DNA of 64,000 nt from Coleofasciculaceae cyanobacterium (GTDB lineage: Bacteria > Cyanobacteriota > Cyanobacteriia > Cyanobacteriales > Xenococcaceae): NCBI GenBank assembly GCA_036703275.1, contig DATNPK010000096.1:62001-126000 (forward strand). The letters are read 5' to 3'. Position numbers and translations under genes: made by a program. Positions 45,045 to 53,773 of the stretch are shown in pieces. The number at the start of each line of letters is the position of its first letter. The first letter of the stretch is position 1. The notes under the pieces were generated by a model. That model did no database searches. It saw nothing but the letters and a program-made list of their open reading frames with translations, and was not told where the DNA came from.

Positions 45045-45079
45045 AATGCACCACATCGCTTTTGTGGGGGTAAAGCATT
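45045..45079 (+). promoter_or_regulatory. Nested hairpin upstream of cpeT
   Basis: AATGC (45045-45049) pairs with GCATT (45075-45079) around a CCACA/TGTGG stem. The 313-base space 44921-45233 contains this, the triple repeat and otherwise no gene. It may be a leader or regulatory site for cpeT. Confidence 0.45.
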
Positions 45080-45233
45080 TATCTGATTGCTCTTGAAAAA
45101 TTAAGCCCTCAATAAAATTAATAAAATTAGCGATATTCCTCATGCTTTCTTGATTAATTTTAAGCAGGATGACGCTTGAAAAAACCTGGCATAATTATTT
45201 CCTTTTTTAAAAAAAATTTATCAATACGAGACA

Positions 45234-45845
45234 ATGTTGACTCAAGAACATTATTCAGCACAAGATAATAACCTTCTTAATGAGCTAGCCAGACTGATGG
45301 CAGGAGATTTTTCTAATCGTCAACAGTCTGATGCCGATCCCAAAAACTATGCCCATATTCGGATTTTTTTTCGCCCCTTACCTTGGGAATTTTTCTCAGG
45401 TATTGGCTTTTATTCTGAACAAGTTTATGACTACGATCTTTGGACACCTTATCGTCAAGGGGTTCATCGTCTAATAGATCGAGGCGATCGCATTTATATT
45501 GAAAACTATAGTCTTAAAGAGGCTGAGAACTATGCGGGTTCTGGTCATAATCGCGATATTTTACTGACAATTCCCTCAGATGGTATTGAACGTCGTTACA
45601 ACTGTTCTATGGTGTTTCGCAAAGAAGGCAATATGTTTCACGGTAGCGTTGAGCCTGGCAACAAATGCTTAATCCATCGCAAAGGGGTTCAAACCTATTT
45701 AGTAAGCAATGTAGAGCTGAACGAAACCACCTGGATTAGCTGGGATAGAGGCATGGATTTAAATAATCACCAGCAAATTTGGGGATCGGCAGTAGGACCA
45801 CTAAAATTTGCTAAAAGAGCCAGTTTTGCTGAGGAATTACCTTAA
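45234..45845 (+). CDS. cpeT: CpcT/CpeT-family bilin lyase, CpeT
   Basis: A 203-residue lyase of the CpcT/CpeT family, which attach a bilin to a specific Cys of the beta subunit. Typical segments are HIRIFFRPLPWEFFSGIGFY then SEQVYDYDLWTPYRQGVHRL, and YNCSMVFRKEGNMFHGSVEP. CpeT acts on beta-phycoerythrin, CpcT on phycocyanin. CpeT is chosen because of the cpeS and cpeR neighbours. It follows cpeS after 313 bases. Confidence 0.9.
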   Translation: MLTQEHYSAQDNNLLNELARLMAGDFSNRQQSDADPKNYAHIRIFFRPLPWEFFSGIGFYSEQVYDYDLWTPYRQGVHRLIDRGDRIYIENYSLKEAENYAGSGHNRDILLTIPSDGIERRYNCSMVFRKEGNMFHGSVEPGNKCLIHRKGVQTYLVSNVELNETTWISWDRGMDLNNHQQIWGSAVGPLKFAKRASFAEELP

Positions 45846-45957
45846 ATGAATTGATTCAACTCTAAGCTGATAACCAAATCTCAATTCAAGCACCTTTGCT
45901 AAGTTAAGCCTTTACCTGGTTAGCTTGTTGTAATAAATATAAATTAAACCAATAAAA

Positions 45958-46299
45958 ATGATTAATACGTCGGAGCTAACAGCTAAAAGTATGTTACCAC
46001 CAGCGGCTCGCAGAAAAATGCAGGCCTGGATTAGAAGCCGTCATCTGATTTGTTCAGGTCACTTTTTCATTTTTGAAACGTTAGAATATTCTACGATTGA
46101 AAGCTTTGAAGAATGCGTCAAAGGGTTAGGTGGAAGTTTTATTTCTGTTGAACCAATACGCAAAGTGTGGATCGGAAATCATCGCCAAGTAATTTTATAT
46201 CAAGCCAAAGCTAGTTTACTCACTCCTCATCATGAACTAAAACAATACTGGATTAAATACGGTGGCTTCTATACTAGGTTTGATGAACGATCTTGTTGA
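45958..46299 (+). CDS. cpeR: Phycoerythrin operon activator CpeR
   Basis: A 113-residue protein matching CpeR: MLPPAARRKMQAWIRSRHLI, then FIFETLEYSTIESFEECVKG and EPIRKVWIGNHRQVILYQAK. In Fremyella CpeR is needed for expression of cpeBA. It is the last gene of the cluster, 112 bases after cpeT. The target genes cpeBA are outside the window. Confidence 0.9.
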   Translation: MINTSELTAKSMLPPAARRKMQAWIRSRHLICSGHFFIFETLEYSTIESFEECVKGLGGSFISVEPIRKVWIGNHRQVILYQAKASLLTPHHELKQYWIKYGGFYTRFDERSC

Positions 46300-46522
46300 G
46301 ATAGTTAAAGAATTTACTACAGCTTTATTCAGCTAATTAAAAATATTATTAATTAATTGTTTACTGGTTTTTGACTCTCATTTGCCTTGCTTTTTTCGCT
46401 CTCCAAGCATTACCTTTTTTCAACTGTTCCCACTTCATGTTTTGAACATCAATAGCCAACAGTTAATTAAACCACAAATATTTATACCTACAATATTTAT
46501 ATTGAAAAGATCGATAAAAACA

Positions 46523-47119
46523 TTAAACACTTTGCCAGTTAATATAAGGCAATTTGCTGGCTGTGGCTTTAATACTTTCCTCGTTGCTAATCAACTCTCC
46601 ACAATTGTCCCAAGTTCCCTCAACAAACATCTGTCTCGGACCTTCGTTCATCTGAACTGGTATAGATAAGCGATCGCTTTTCAAGGACATCGCTTCTAAA
46701 TCCACAGTTAGATCTACTTCGGAATTTTCGTTAATTAAAGCCTGTATCTGTTCAATTTCTTCTGGAGAGGCAATGACACAGGGAACACCAATTGCCACAC
46801 AGTTGCCAAAAAAGATCTCCGCAAAACTTTGACCGACAATCGCCTTAATGCCCCATTTAGATAAGGCTTGAGGAGCGTGTTCGCGAGATGAACCACAGCC
46901 AAAATTATTATTGACTACCAGAATATTTGCACCCTGATATTGAGGTTGATCGAAAGGATGTTGCCCAGCAGTTTGTGCGCGATCGTCTTCAAAAGCGTGT
47001 TCTCCTAATCCATCAAAGGTAACGCAACGAAGAAAGCGGGCGGGAATAATGCGATCTGTATCAATATCATCTCCCACAACTGCGATCGCTTTACCCGATA
47101 TTTTTCTAACTTCACTCAT
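46523..47119 (-). CDS. leuD: 3-isopropylmalate dehydratase small subunit
   Basis: A 198-residue swivelling domain of isopropylmalate isomerase for leucine synthesis. It has DIDTDRIIPARFLRCVTFDG, the substrate-binding loop FGCGSSREHAPQAL and GQSFAEIFFGNCVAIGVPCV. It works with LeuC, which is not in this window. The gene is convergent with cpeR. Confidence 0.92.
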   Translation of the reverse strand: MSEVRKISGKAIAVVGDDIDTDRIIPARFLRCVTFDGLGEHAFEDDRAQTAGQHPFDQPQYQGANILVVNNNFGCGSSREHAPQALSKWGIKAIVGQSFAEIFFGNCVAIGVPCVIASPEEIEQIQALINENSEVDLTVDLEAMSLKSDRLSIPVQMNEGPRQMFVEGTWDNCGELISNEESIKATASKLPYINWQSV

Positions 47120-47190
47120 AACTAAAATTTTTTTAAACCTACTTTAGTTTACAATTTACAGTTGTTTTTTAGTAAGCTCTTAGCTTTTAG

Positions 47191-48507
47191 CTATGAACCT
47201 GATTCTAATCTTTGTTGCCAATCGCGATCGATTTTATCGGCATTTTTAATATTTTGATCCAAAAGGTCATCTTCTGTAGTGTAAGTAATATCGCCCTCGC
47301 TAATTACTTTTTGTTGAGCAAACTGGCTAGCATAGGCAATTTTCTGGCGTAAAGATGGATCGGATTGATGAAGTGCGATCGCTCTTTGTTCGCGAGACTG
47401 ATTGCGCTTGACTATCTTCGGATTGCGCCCTTGAATCCAAAAATAACGGATTAAAGGGATCAAAAGATAGAAAACACCGTAGCCCAGTAATAGCCATTGA
47501 ATTGAGGCGGCAAACAGCACTATGTCTCTACCCCACTCAACAGCTGAAATTGCTCCGCTTCGTAACATAGAATTTAAAACAAAAGCCAAAATAATATTAA
47601 CTGCCCCCAAACCAGCAGCCAAAGTAATTTGACCACTAGTAGCTTGACTAAAACGCCATAGTTTTTCTTGAAGATAGCCTGCGGAAGTTACTGGTTCTAG
47701 TTGTCTACTGCTTGCCATTACCTGAAGTTCGGGAAAATAGTAAATAATTTCTCCTTGGGGAGAAACTTCGGGATAGCCATTAAAACGACTCAAAACAGGC
47801 AGCATATAATCTTCATCGCGATCCATCTCATCTACATAAGGCGCAATTTGTTCTCCTACCACTGCCCCTTTATGGCTGCGAATTACCGATCCGATACTTT
47901 GCCAGCGATATTCTTCGAGATTCGCATTGGGATTACCATCGCCAAATAAGAAAGAAAAGACTGACTCTAAAAAATTCATCTGGTAGCTGCCAGTTGCCTG
48001 TCTTCTACGCTGACGACGGCGACGATTATAGCCAGGATCGAACCATAAAAAGATATCTCCCAGCCAAAATCGGGGTATAAAGTAGAAGAAGCCACCGCCT
48101 CCGCCATAGCCACGATTGTTACCGCCTTCTCTCTCATTACTACTAGAGTTCATGGCAATATAAATTGCGATGATGGCTACTACCATCAACAGGATCGAAG
48201 CAATTAAAATGATGCCAAAAGAAATCCGAATTAAATAAAATAAAACTCGCCAGACTTTCTCCCAGGTTTTTTGCCAGCGTAGTTGCCAATACTTATTACG
48301 CAGAATCGAACGAAAGTTTTTCGGAAACAGATAAACTACGTCTCCCGACTCTGCCACCTGAAGATGCCCCCCAGCCTCACTTGCTAGGGCTAATAACCCC
48401 TGCTGGGCAAAGTTTAGTTCTAGTCCTGCTTGCGCTGCCACATCACCTACGGTAACGCGATAATCTAGCTTTTCAACTGACTTAACAATTTTAGGATTAG
48501 GGGTCAT
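47191..48507 (-). CDS. Conserved membrane protein, plastid At5g03900-like
   Basis: A 438-residue protein with a duplicated N-terminal helix-turn-helix-like module (VTVGDVAAQAGLELNFAQQG and YLFPKNFRSILR), two groups of membrane helices (about 88-115 and 298-360), and a low-complexity Gly/Arg segment (NNRGYGGGGGFFYFIP, RRRRQRRRQ) between them. It resembles a family shared by cyanobacteria and plastids, including the uncharacterised Arabidopsis At5g03900. The function is unknown. It lies upstream of leuD on the same strand, with a 71-base gap. Confidence 0.75.
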   Translation of the reverse strand: MTPNPKIVKSVEKLDYRVTVGDVAAQAGLELNFAQQGLLALASEAGGHLQVAESGDVVYLFPKNFRSILRNKYWQLRWQKTWEKVWRVLFYLIRISFGIILIASILLMVVAIIAIYIAMNSSSNEREGGNNRGYGGGGGFFYFIPRFWLGDIFLWFDPGYNRRRRQRRRQATGSYQMNFLESVFSFLFGDGNPNANLEEYRWQSIGSVIRSHKGAVVGEQIAPYVDEMDRDEDYMLPVLSRFNGYPEVSPQGEIIYYFPELQVMASSRQLEPVTSAGYLQEKLWRFSQATSGQITLAAGLGAVNIILAFVLNSMLRSGAISAVEWGRDIVLFAASIQWLLLGYGVFYLLIPLIRYFWIQGRNPKIVKRNQSREQRAIALHQSDPSLRQKIAYASQFAQQKVISEGDITYTTEDDLLDQNIKNADKIDRDWQQRLESGS

Positions 48508-48654
48508 TCTCGATCGCAGTGATAAATAATAGTAATACTGAACTTATTTCATATTTTATCGTTTTCCTCTTGATAACAGAGCGATAACAATTTTAGACTC
48601 CAGTTTTTGATCTAAGATGAATTTTGATGAGATTTTACGATCAGGATTTTTATT

Positions 48655-49236
48655 ATGGTAAAAACTGCCTCTACTATGCTGCCTTTAGGTACTGCTGCGC
48701 CTGAATTTCAACTCCCTGATGTAGTATCTGGCGAGACTATTTCTTTAGCAACTTTTGCCGATAGTAAAGCTTTACTGTTGATGTTTATCTGTCAGCACTG
48801 TCCTTTTGTAAAGCACGTTCAATTAGAACTGGCTAAAATCGGTCATGACTATAGTCAAAAACCTTTAGGAATTGTGGCAATCAGCGCCAATGACGTGGCA
48901 AACTATCCCGATGACTCCCCCGAAAAGCTGAAGCAGATGGCACAGAAGCTCAATTTTAACTTTTCCGTATGTTACGACGAAAGCCAAGAGGTAAGTAAAT
49001 CTTATACTGCTGCCTGTACGCCAGATTTCTTTTTGTTTGATGCAGATGGTAAATTAGCTTATCGTGGTCAACTAGATGATAGTCGCCCTAGTAATGATGT
49101 TCCTGTAACGGGCAAAGATTTGCGTCAGGCGATCGATGCTATATTACAAGATCAGAAAATTGACTTTGAGCAAAAACCTAGTATTGGCTGCAATATCAAG
49201 TGGAAACCAGGAAATGAACCTCAATACTTTGGTTAA
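48655..49236 (+). CDS. Thioredoxin-fold (peroxiredoxin-like) protein
   Basis: A 193-residue soluble AhpC/TSA-redoxin family protein. The active-site region is FICQHCPFVKHVQLEL, a CxxC motif followed by Pro, as in cyanobacterial redoxin proteins. Another Cys lies in YTAACTPDFFLFD, the position of the resolving/cis-Pro segment, and a C-terminal SIGCNIKWKPGNEP tail is typical of this subfamily. It could reduce disulfides or peroxides. The substrate is unknown. Confidence 0.85.
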   Translation: MVKTASTMLPLGTAAPEFQLPDVVSGETISLATFADSKALLLMFICQHCPFVKHVQLELAKIGHDYSQKPLGIVAISANDVANYPDDSPEKLKQMAQKLNFNFSVCYDESQEVSKSYTAACTPDFFLFDADGKLAYRGQLDDSRPSNDVPVTGKDLRQAIDAILQDQKIDFEQKPSIGCNIKWKPGNEPQYFG

Positions 49237-49337
49237 ACCATAACTTGGCTAATAATCTGTGTAATTGACCAACGGATGTATGGGAAGGGTATTGTTAAGA
49301 CATTACCTATTCACCAACGCCATAAATTCTCTTGCTC

Positions 49338-50276
49338 TCAATTAGTTAAGTTTAATCTTCGCAGTAGTTCAAAAATACAGATGATGAGCAAAGCTGCAAC
49401 CAAAGGAAGTAAAAAACGAATTGAACGGTAAACTAATAGTGAACCTAAAATATTTGGTGTAAGAATACTTTTGGGTAATAAAAATACGATCGAAGTCTCA
49501 AATACGCCAATGCCTCCTGGAATATTGCTCACAATCGAAGCTGTCATGCTAAGCAAATAGATGCTGAAGAAGCAAATATATGTTTGATCGGGATAGGCAG
49601 GAACCAGGCTATATAATACTGCTGCTGCAAATCCCCAATCTAAAGAAAAAACAGCAATTTGCCAGACAGAAGTGCTGGGTTTGGGAAAATAAATAATTCT
49701 GTCTTTAATTTTGAAACGTTTTCTACACCAACAAAAATAGAGATAAGTTCCGACTAATATTAGGGCAATAATTCCCAGATAACGGACAACAGATATTTGA
49801 ATACCCAAAGAACTGGGTAACTCCAGAGGATTAATCACAAAAGTAATTCCACTGAGAGTAAGTAATCCTAACCAAAAGGTAAGATTACCCATTGCAGTTA
49901 TCTTGGCAATGATTCTCGTAGGTACACCCCACAAGGAATAAAAACGATAACGAATTCCGCCACCAATTAGTAAAGTAAAACCCGTGGTGTTGCTAACAGC
50001 ATAAGTAACAAAAGTAGCAAAAATAATGCGTTTGCGGTCTAGATAATGATTGAGATGACGAAAGGCAACCAGATCGTAGCTACTAATTACTAGGTAGTCC
50101 AAGAAAGTAAAACCCAAGGCGTAAGATAGCTGACGATCGCCGATCAAAGATAGGCTATGTAAAATATCATTTAGCTTGTAGCGACCTAATTCTTGGTGCA
50201 GTAGATAAAGTGAAAAACCCAGCAGCAGAAATCCCACTGTAAAATATAGCCAGCGGAGCGAGCGAGCGCGATTCAT
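49338..50276 (-). CDS. LPG-synthase TM domain (UPF0104, YbhN-like) membrane protein
   Basis: A 312-residue protein with about eight membrane helices, related to the flippase domain of lysylphosphatidylglycerol synthases (YbhN/UPF0104). It has YAVSNTTGFTLLIGGGIRYR and SNIPGGIGVFETSIVFLLP, both hallmark segments. It lacks the aminoacyltransferase domain of MprF. A role in lipid transport is a family inference. The GDPD gene ends three bases before its start, so the two are surely co-transcribed. Confidence 0.85.
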   Translation of the reverse strand: MNRARSLRWLYFTVGFLLLGFSLYLLHQELGRYKLNDILHSLSLIGDRQLSYALGFTFLDYLVISSYDLVAFRHLNHYLDRKRIIFATFVTYAVSNTTGFTLLIGGGIRYRFYSLWGVPTRIIAKITAMGNLTFWLGLLTLSGITFVINPLELPSSLGIQISVVRYLGIIALILVGTYLYFCWCRKRFKIKDRIIYFPKPSTSVWQIAVFSLDWGFAAAVLYSLVPAYPDQTYICFFSIYLLSMTASIVSNIPGGIGVFETSIVFLLPKSILTPNILGSLLVYRSIRFLLPLVAALLIICIFELLRRLNLTN

Positions 50277-50279
50277 TAA

Positions 50280-50966
50280 TTAGTTATAGTTGGAGATAAT
50301 TCTTTCAGGGTAATTAGTAAATATAGCATCTACCTGCAATGCTTTCAGACGCTCGATGTCATGAGGCTGATTAACGGTATATACCCACACTAGTAAATTG
50401 TGCTGATGCACCGAGTCAATCAGTTCGCAAGTGACAAAATCTAAACTAGAAATAACAATATCTGCCTGTAGTTTTTGGGCTGTAGCCAAATATTCCCAAG
50501 GTAATCCATAGATTAGCATCCCAGTTTTAATCTGGTCACAAATTGGTTTAACCTGACGTAACTCATAATGATTAAAAGAAGAAACCACAAAATCTTGATA
50601 AGCCCATCCTTGTTTAAGATATGTTTGAATTAATTCAACAACTAACTTGGCGGTATTGCTGCCCTTTAATTCAATATTAACTATGGCTTGACGGTTTACC
50701 GTCTCAATAACTTCTGCTAAGGTGGGAATTTGTTCTCCTTTACCAGCATCAAGCGATCGCAAATAGGCAAAGCTTCGTTCTTCAATGTAGCCAGTACCAT
50801 TAGTAGTTCGAGATAAATCGCGATCGTGAATGACTACTAAATTATTTTCGACGTTATAAACATCAATTTCGATCGCATCAACACCCAAAGTTAGTGCCTT
50901 TCTAACCGACAACAAAGTATTTTCTGGTTCATGTCCCATCGCTCCTCGATGTCCAATACACAGCAT
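50280..50966 (-). CDS. Glycerophosphodiester phosphodiesterase
   Basis: A GDPD TIM-barrel enzyme that splits glycerophosphodiesters into alcohol and glycerol 3-phosphate. It opens CIGHRGAMGHEPENTL (catalytic His-Arg and Glu), then EIDVYNVENNLVVIHDRDLS (second catalytic His), then VNIELKG and WVYTVNQP. I start at 50966, since MLCIGHRG is the usual beginning; an upstream frame to 51053 would add an unrelated 29 residues. It overlaps nothing but abuts the YbhN-like gene downstream. Confidence 0.88.
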   Translation of the reverse strand: MLCIGHRGAMGHEPENTLLSVRKALTLGVDAIEIDVYNVENNLVVIHDRDLSRTTNGTGYIEERSFAYLRSLDAGKGEQIPTLAEVIETVNRQAIVNIELKGSNTAKLVVELIQTYLKQGWAYQDFVVSSFNHYELRQVKPICDQIKTGMLIYGLPWEYLATAQKLQADIVISSLDFVTCELIDSVHQHNLLVWVYTVNQPHDIERLKALQVDAIFTNYPERIISNYN

Positions 50967-51076
50967 AATTAAGACGTTGGTAATTTTTGGTAGAAAGTTG
51001 ATAATAATATTATTCCTAGCTATTAGCTTTTGATTCGATCGACCATTAAGCAAAATAAACTATAAAAGTCGGATAA

Positions 51077-53002
51077 ATGAGCATTTTAACTCTACAAAAT
51101 ATTAAAAAAGATTTTGGCATTAAAGAAATTCTTCGTGATGCTAGCTTTAGCATTGAGCCGAATGACAAGGTAGGGTTAATTGGAGTCAACGGCTCTGGTA
51201 AGTCTACCTTGCTCAAGATGATTGCGGGAATTGAACCTACAGATGGTGGTCAACGCTTGGTAAAGAGTGGAGCGAAAATTATCTATTTACCCCAACAGCC
51301 AGTAATAGATGAAAACCTAACCGTAATCGATCAGGTGTTTGCCGATAGTGGGGAGCAAATGAAGTTGGTGCGAGAGTATGAAGACTTATCCCACAAAATA
51401 GCTCAAGCCAAGGGAGATAATTTAGCTGTTCTGATGTCTCGTTTGGCAACGGTGACAGAGAAAATGGAGTTAGTTGGCGCCTGGGACTTAGAAACCAAAG
51501 CCAAGATTATTCTCACTAAATTGGGTATTGAAGACTTTGATGCCATGGTAAAAGACCTTTCTGGAGGATATCGCAAGCGGATCGCTTTGGCTTCTGCCTT
51601 GCTTAATGAACCAGATTTATTGATGATGGATGAACCGACTAACCACCTCGATGCAGAGTCGGTAGAGTGGTTGCAGGAGTATCTCGATCGCTTTGGGGGT
51701 GCGATTTTACTGATTACTCACGATCGCTATTTCTTAGATAACGTGACTAATCGAATTTTAGAAATCGATCGCGCCGACCTCTATACTTATGCTGGTAACT
51801 ACTCCTATTATTTAGAGAAAAAAGCCCTACAGGAAGAGTCGGCTGTCAGCAGTCAACGCAAACATCAAGGGGTATTGAGGCGAGAGCTAGAATGGCTCAA
51901 GCGAGGTCCTAAAGCCCGTAGCACCAAGCAAAAAGCGCGCATCGATCGCATTGGTGATATGCGGGACAAAGAGTTTAAACAGGCGCAAGGAAAGGTCGAT
52001 ATTGATACTCCAGGTAGGCGGATCGGCAAAAAGGTAATTGAACTAGAAAACATTACCAAATCTTATGACGGACAGACTCTTTTTAAAAATTTCAGCTATG
52101 AATTTACGCCTCGCGATCGCATTGGCATTATTGGTGGAAACGGTGCAGGTAAATCAACTCTGATGAATATCATCACGGGGCGCATCGAACCAGATGAGGG
52201 TCAAGTAAATATTGGCAAGACAATTCATCTTGGTTATTTCGATCAGCATTCAGATAATATTTTAGAGGCCCTAGACGAAAATCAACGAGTCATTGAATAT
52301 ATCAAAGAAGTAGCCGAAGTTGTCACCACTGCTGATGGCAACAAAATTACTGCTTCTCAAATGTTAGAGAAATTTCTCTTTCCGCCCGAACAGCAGTATG
52401 CGCCGATACATAAGCTGTCTGGGGGTGAAAAGCGTCGTCTGTTTTTGTTGCAGGTATTGATGGAAGCTCCTAACGTTCTGATTTTAGATGAGCCGACTAA
52501 CGATTTAGACGTACAAACTTTAGCAATTTTAGAAGACTATTTAGAGAACTTTAACGGCTGCGTCATCGTAGTTTCTCACGATCGCTATTTTCTAGATCGC
52601 GCTGTTGAGTTTATTTTGGCGATCGAGCCTGAAGGTGAAGTGCGTCTATATCCTGGTAACTATTCTGTTTATCTCGAACATAAAAAGAAAGCCGACAAAG
52701 AAGCCAAAATCGAACAGATTCAGTCAAAATCCCCACAAAGCAAATCTCAAAGTACTAGCACTAGTAAATCTAATGATAAAACCAATAAACCCTTGTCTAA
52801 TTTTGAAAAACGAGAATATGAAAAGCTAGAAACCAAAATTGCTCAGTTGGAAACTGATAAAGAGAAATTAGAAACCGATTTGGCAATTAACTGTAGCGAC
52901 TTCAATTTGGTGCAAGAACTCTCCGAAAAATTAGCCACGTTAAACGACGAGATTGATACTAATACCGAACGTTGGCTGGAATTAGCCGAAAGAGAAATGT
53001 AA
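51077..53002 (+). CDS. ABC-F family ATPase (Uup-like)
   Basis: A 641-residue soluble protein with two ABC ATPase domains and no membrane part. The first domain has Walker A GVNGSGKST (36-44) and LSGGYRKRIALASALLNEPD; the second has GGNGAGKSTL and LSGGEKRRLFLLQVL with DEPTNDLD. The interdomain linker (about 240-300) is the P-site tRNA-interaction motif region. The C-terminal coiled coil (about 570-640) matches the Uup type, which acts on the ribosome or on branched DNA. It runs divergently from the GDPD gene. Confidence 0.92.
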   Translation: MSILTLQNIKKDFGIKEILRDASFSIEPNDKVGLIGVNGSGKSTLLKMIAGIEPTDGGQRLVKSGAKIIYLPQQPVIDENLTVIDQVFADSGEQMKLVREYEDLSHKIAQAKGDNLAVLMSRLATVTEKMELVGAWDLETKAKIILTKLGIEDFDAMVKDLSGGYRKRIALASALLNEPDLLMMDEPTNHLDAESVEWLQEYLDRFGGAILLITHDRYFLDNVTNRILEIDRADLYTYAGNYSYYLEKKALQEESAVSSQRKHQGVLRRELEWLKRGPKARSTKQKARIDRIGDMRDKEFKQAQGKVDIDTPGRRIGKKVIELENITKSYDGQTLFKNFSYEFTPRDRIGIIGGNGAGKSTLMNIITGRIEPDEGQVNIGKTIHLGYFDQHSDNILEALDENQRVIEYIKEVAEVVTTADGNKITASQMLEKFLFPPEQQYAPIHKLSGGEKRRLFLLQVLMEAPNVLILDEPTNDLDVQTLAILEDYLENFNGCVIVVSHDRYFLDRAVEFILAIEPEGEVRLYPGNYSVYLEHKKKADKEAKIEQIQSKSPQSKSQSTSTSKSNDKTNKPLSNFEKREYEKLETKIAQLETDKEKLETDLAINCSDFNLVQELSEKLATLNDEIDTNTERWLELAEREM

Positions 53003-53091
53003 ATTTAATAACGGCAAAGTCCCGTCAAGTGGAATGCCTAAGACTATGCTTACGCAATCGAAATAATCTGTGACTATGAAAATTAATTGGA

Positions 53092-53517
53092 GTGAGTATA
53101 CAAACCATTTCACGGTATATATTAGATTATGTTATTACTCTGATCAAACCCATGCCTCAGCTTGACCAATCTGCCCTCAAAGCTCGAAATAAATTGCTTG
53201 CTATGTTTTTGGTGCATATTGTCTTAGATGCTATGCTCGTGGCTATTTCCAGAGATCTATGGGCTATTGGTCGCATTTTAGTCACCATTGTAATAATGTA
53301 CTTTGTTTTACAAGGGCGCAAATGGGCTAAATGGACTCTAATAGGGATCTTGAGTTTTCTGGTTGTTGCTTTAATAGCATTGGTTGTTGTCCTCTATTCA
53401 AAGCTCTCCACCGTTGTTGTTGTTGGAAGCTCGGTCTTGACCGTTCTTAGTGCGATTATTGCCATTTATATCGTCTATAGCAAAGATTTAAATCGTTATT
53501 TCTCCTATAAAAAATAA
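53092..53517 (+). CDS. Small polytopic membrane protein, unknown
   Basis: A 141-residue protein with four predicted membrane helices (about 34-50, 54-73, 80-101 and 106-130). The start appears to be GTG at 53092; an ATG 60 bases on (MPQLDQSALKARNKLL) is a good alternative. I know of no function. It follows ABC-F by 90 bases. Confidence 0.55.
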   Translation: MSIQTISRYILDYVITLIKPMPQLDQSALKARNKLLAMFLVHIVLDAMLVAISRDLWAIGRILVTIVIMYFVLQGRKWAKWTLIGILSFLVVALIALVVVLYSKLSTVVVVGSSVLTVLSAIIAIYIVYSKDLNRYFSYKK

Positions 53518-53705
53518 GCTTCTTTTTGATAGCAACCTGATTAAGAGATACATCAAATAGGGTTCAATCTAGATTATCCCCTATTAGAGTTCCCAGCTTA
53601 TCTCTCCCTTTAAGCGATCGCTATTAGCGTGGCACAGCTAATCTTCTGCAAGCAATTCTGTACATTCTTCCATTGTTTTGTTTAATAATAGTTAACATAA
53701 TTGGC

Positions 53706-53729
53706 AAAAAAAAGGCTTGGCATTGCCAA
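53706..53729 (-). terminator. Terminator of the fbp-tal-zwf-opcA operon
   Basis: On the minus strand TTGGC-aat-GCCAA is followed by GCC and eight T residues. It lies 45 bases after the opcA stop. Confidence 0.75.
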
Positions 53730-53773
53730 AACCCAATTCAAACTTAATCGAAGATATTTTGTTTTTATTTAAC

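Noticed and set aside
53058-53075. AATAATCTGTGACTATG as a further end of the GTCACAG element
   Set aside because: Only about 12 bases match the element end and no second arm is nearby; chance is likely.
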